DNA of 64,000 bases from DATGMP01 sp035293565 (GTDB lineage: Bacteria > Pseudomonadota > Alphaproteobacteria > BOG-932 > Roseiterribacteraceae). Location: contig DATGMP010000163.1 of assembly GCA_035293565.1 (NCBI GenBank), positions 27,616 to 91,615 on the forward strand. Reading direction: 5' to 3'. Position numbers and translations under genes: made by a program. Below, one piece after another: positions 62,417-64,000 of the stretch (position 1 is the first letter of the stretch; every line of letters begins with the position of its first letter). Below the pieces are notes generated by a model. It saw nothing but the letters and a program-made list of their open reading frames with translations. It searched no databases and was not told where the DNA came from.

Positions 62417-64000
62417 CTACCTGTTCGCCCCCGCCGCATGGCGCGCGACCCGGCGCCCCGAGAAGATGCAGTCGGCATATGACAGGCCGCTAACATAGGT
62501 ATTCGACGCCACGCCCACTGCCGTTCGGCCCGCGGCATAGAGGCCGGGGATAGGCTTGCCTGCCTCGTCTAGGACCAAGCCGGTGTCCTCGTCGACCCGC
62601 AGGCCCCCGAAGGAGATCACGGGCAAGGGCAGGAATCGGCTCGAGATCGAAATGTCCATCGCATAGAAGGGCGGGTGCTTCAGCTCCTGCATGTCGGGCT
62701 GGGTCTTGCCGAACGAATCCTTCTCCTCGCCCCGGGCGGCAGCATTGTAGTGGCTGACCGTGTCCAGCAGTGTCGCCTTGTCGAAACCCATCTTGTCGGC
62801 CAACGCCTCCAGCGTGTCGGCCTTCCGATAGTTGAAGATCAGATTGAGCAGCGTGACGTCGCGCTGGAAGGGCACCAGCATCGGGTCCATCGCCTGTTTG
62901 AAGGCCTGCTTCCTGAGCGCGCTGTCATAGACGATATAGCCGACGCCGCCATTATGATCGCCGATCTGCTCGCCCAGCGCCGAACCGTAGACGGTCTCGT
63001 CGATCATCCGCTTGCCCTGCTTGTTGACGACGATCGCGTCCGACCAGGCTTTGGGCGGGTTGATGAAGCGCCAGGCGCTGATCTTGCCCATGAGCGCAAG
63101 CTGGCCGCCGGCGCCCGCGCCCATCATGATCCCCTGCCCCTGATCCCCCAATGTGCCGTTCGGCATGCCGGCCGCGTAGGCCGGAGCGAAATGCTGCACC
63201 ATGCCCGGATTCATGATGAAGCCACCGGACGAGAGCAACACGCCCTTGCGGCCCCTGATCCAGCGCTCGCGCCGAGCGCTCTGCTCGATCCGGCTCGCCT
63301 TGCGCAGATAATAATTGCCGAGACCGATGGTGATTGACGCGAAAGGCAGTGCCGGCGGCAGCATGGCGAGCAGCTTGTCGGCCCGCGCGATGTACCGACC
63401 GAACTGCCTGGCCTGAGGCGTACCCGGCGCGATCGACAGCACCTTGACCCCGATCACCCGTCCAGTCCCGTCGCGCACCAGCTGGCGCGCCTCGGTATAG
63501 CGATGGAAACGGAGTCCCTTTCGCAACGCCGAATCCCGCAACGGATCATAGATCGCATAGCCCAGACCCCACGCCTTCTTGCCATTCCGCGTATGGGCGC
63601 GGTGGCCGCGGGCCGCGGGCTTGGCGCGCGCGACATAGGAGGCGACCAAAGAACTGTCGGAGTGATAGAGGAAATAGTCGAGCGGCGGATAGGAAGCCTT
63701 TTTCTTCCACACCTTGCTGTTCAGCTTACCGCCATGGTCGAGGATCCAGTCGACCGTCTCGACGCTCTCATCGACGAAGCGGCGCAGCGTGCGGTCGGAA
63801 ACGACGTCGCCTACCTCGATCTTGAGGTATTTGTACATCTCCTCCGGCGTGTCCTCCTCACCGGCCTCTTTCTGGATGCGCGTGCCGCCGCCGGCGTAAT
63901 AGATGCCGCCGTTAGCCGCGGTCGAGCCGCCGCCCTCGTACCGGTCGACGGCGATCACATCCAGACCGCGCTCGACCCCTTCGAGCGCCGCCGCAACGCC
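62417..64000 (-). CDS. FAD-dependent dehydrogenase (3-ketosteroid dehydrogenase/fumarate reductase flavoprotein family), N-terminus missing
   Basis: At least 527 residues are visible; the start lies beyond the right edge. STAANGGIYYAGGGTRIQKEAG and DRYEGGGS form the FAD-proximal segment; the late GGLRVDEDTGLVLDEAGKPIPGLYAAGRTAVGV and YVSGLSYADCIFSGR are typical of the flavoprotein family containing 3-ketosteroid-delta1-dehydrogenases and KstD-like enzymes. It probably introduces a double bond in a cyclic or steroid-like ketone. It is the first visible gene of the operon with CMD, SDR and APH genes. Confidence 0.85.
   Translation of the reverse strand, partial: GVAAALEGVERGLDVIAVDRYEGGGSTAANGGIYYAGGGTRIQKEAGEEDTPEEMYKYLKIEVGDVVSDRTLRRFVDESVETVDWILDHGGKLNSKVWKKKASYPPLDYFLYHSDSSLVASYVARAKPAARGHRAHTRNGKKAWGLGYAIYDPLRDSALRKGLRFHRYTEARQLVRDGTGRVIGVKVLSIAPGTPQARQFGRYIARADKLLAMLPPALPFASITIGLGNYYLRKASRIEQSARRERWIRGRKGVLLSSGGFIMNPGMVQHFAPAYAAGMPNGTLGDQGQGIMMGAGAGGQLALMGKISAWRFINPPKAWSDAIVVNKQGKRMIDETVYGSALGEQIGDHNGGVGYIVYDSALRKQAFKQAMDPMLVPFQRDVTLLNLIFNYRKADTLEALADKMGFDKATLLDTVSHYNAAARGEEKDSFGKTQPDMQELKHPPFYAMDISISSRFLPLPVISFGGLRVDEDTGLVLDEAGKPIPGLYAAGRTAVGVASNTYVSGLSYADCIFSGRRVARHAAGANR

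Overview
The window is GC-rich, gene-dense chromosomal DNA from an alphaproteobacterium. The evidence is inferred from gene content: an MbfA-type ferritin/VIT1 fusion, a COG4111-type Nudix/winged-helix NAD regulator, an HWE/HisKA_2 histidine kinase, a DUF4214/RTX surface protein, imelysin and two TonB-dependent receptors. The genus cannot be fixed from sequence alone. No phage, plasmid or CRISPR features are visible, but there are several decayed insertion sequences and gene fragments.

Region 1 (1-14.2 kb) is catabolic. A minus-strand operon (4746 down past position 1) encodes the aminomuconate branch of the kynurenine/3-hydroxyanthranilate meta-cleavage pathway: semialdehyde dehydrogenase, hydratase, decarboxylase, deaminase, 3-hydroxyanthranilate dioxygenase and ACMS decarboxylase (nbaE-H-G-F-C-D order). 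It diverges from a LysR regulator. Beside it lies a second tightly packed minus-strand operon: L-aspartate dehydrogenase-like, VOC, DapA-family lyase, kynureninase and amino-acid permease. A third set (RutE-like reductase, second DapA-family lyase, atypical SDR) diverges from another LysR gene with a strong palindrome at its start.

Region 2 (14.2-22.4 kb) is scarred. It contains a frameshifted phosphoesterase remnant, a GAF/HisKA_2 sensor kinase, a fused patch of gene fragments (old yellow enzyme, IS5 tail, cytochrome c peroxidase tail), a carboxylesterase plus TonB receptor under a probable TetR operator, an IS66 remnant and tRNA-Val(CAC).

Region 3 (22.4-36.8 kb) has a SsuABC/ThiXYZ-like importer carrying a hairpin repeat, cysQ, a large DUF4214/RTX protein starting at TTG, prfB with its programmed +1 frameshift, a DJ-1/PfpI protein lacking its nucleophile, a second TonB receptor, isocitrate lyase with a clear terminator, and imelysin.

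Region 4 (36.8-51.6 kb) holds nadA-nadC with a palindrome upstream of nadA, a NadQ-like regulator, an orphan ABC transporter with a double permease, otsA, an MFS transporter, mbfA and a small response regulator. Region 5 (51.6-64 kb) holds a thioredoxin-fold protein coupled to a trypsin-like protease, an HtrA protease, a GT2 synthase, an MFS-sulfatase pair, and a minus-strand operon (flavoprotein, two CMD-family proteins, SDR, APH-like kinase) that runs off the right edge and looks like an uncharacterised degradation pathway.
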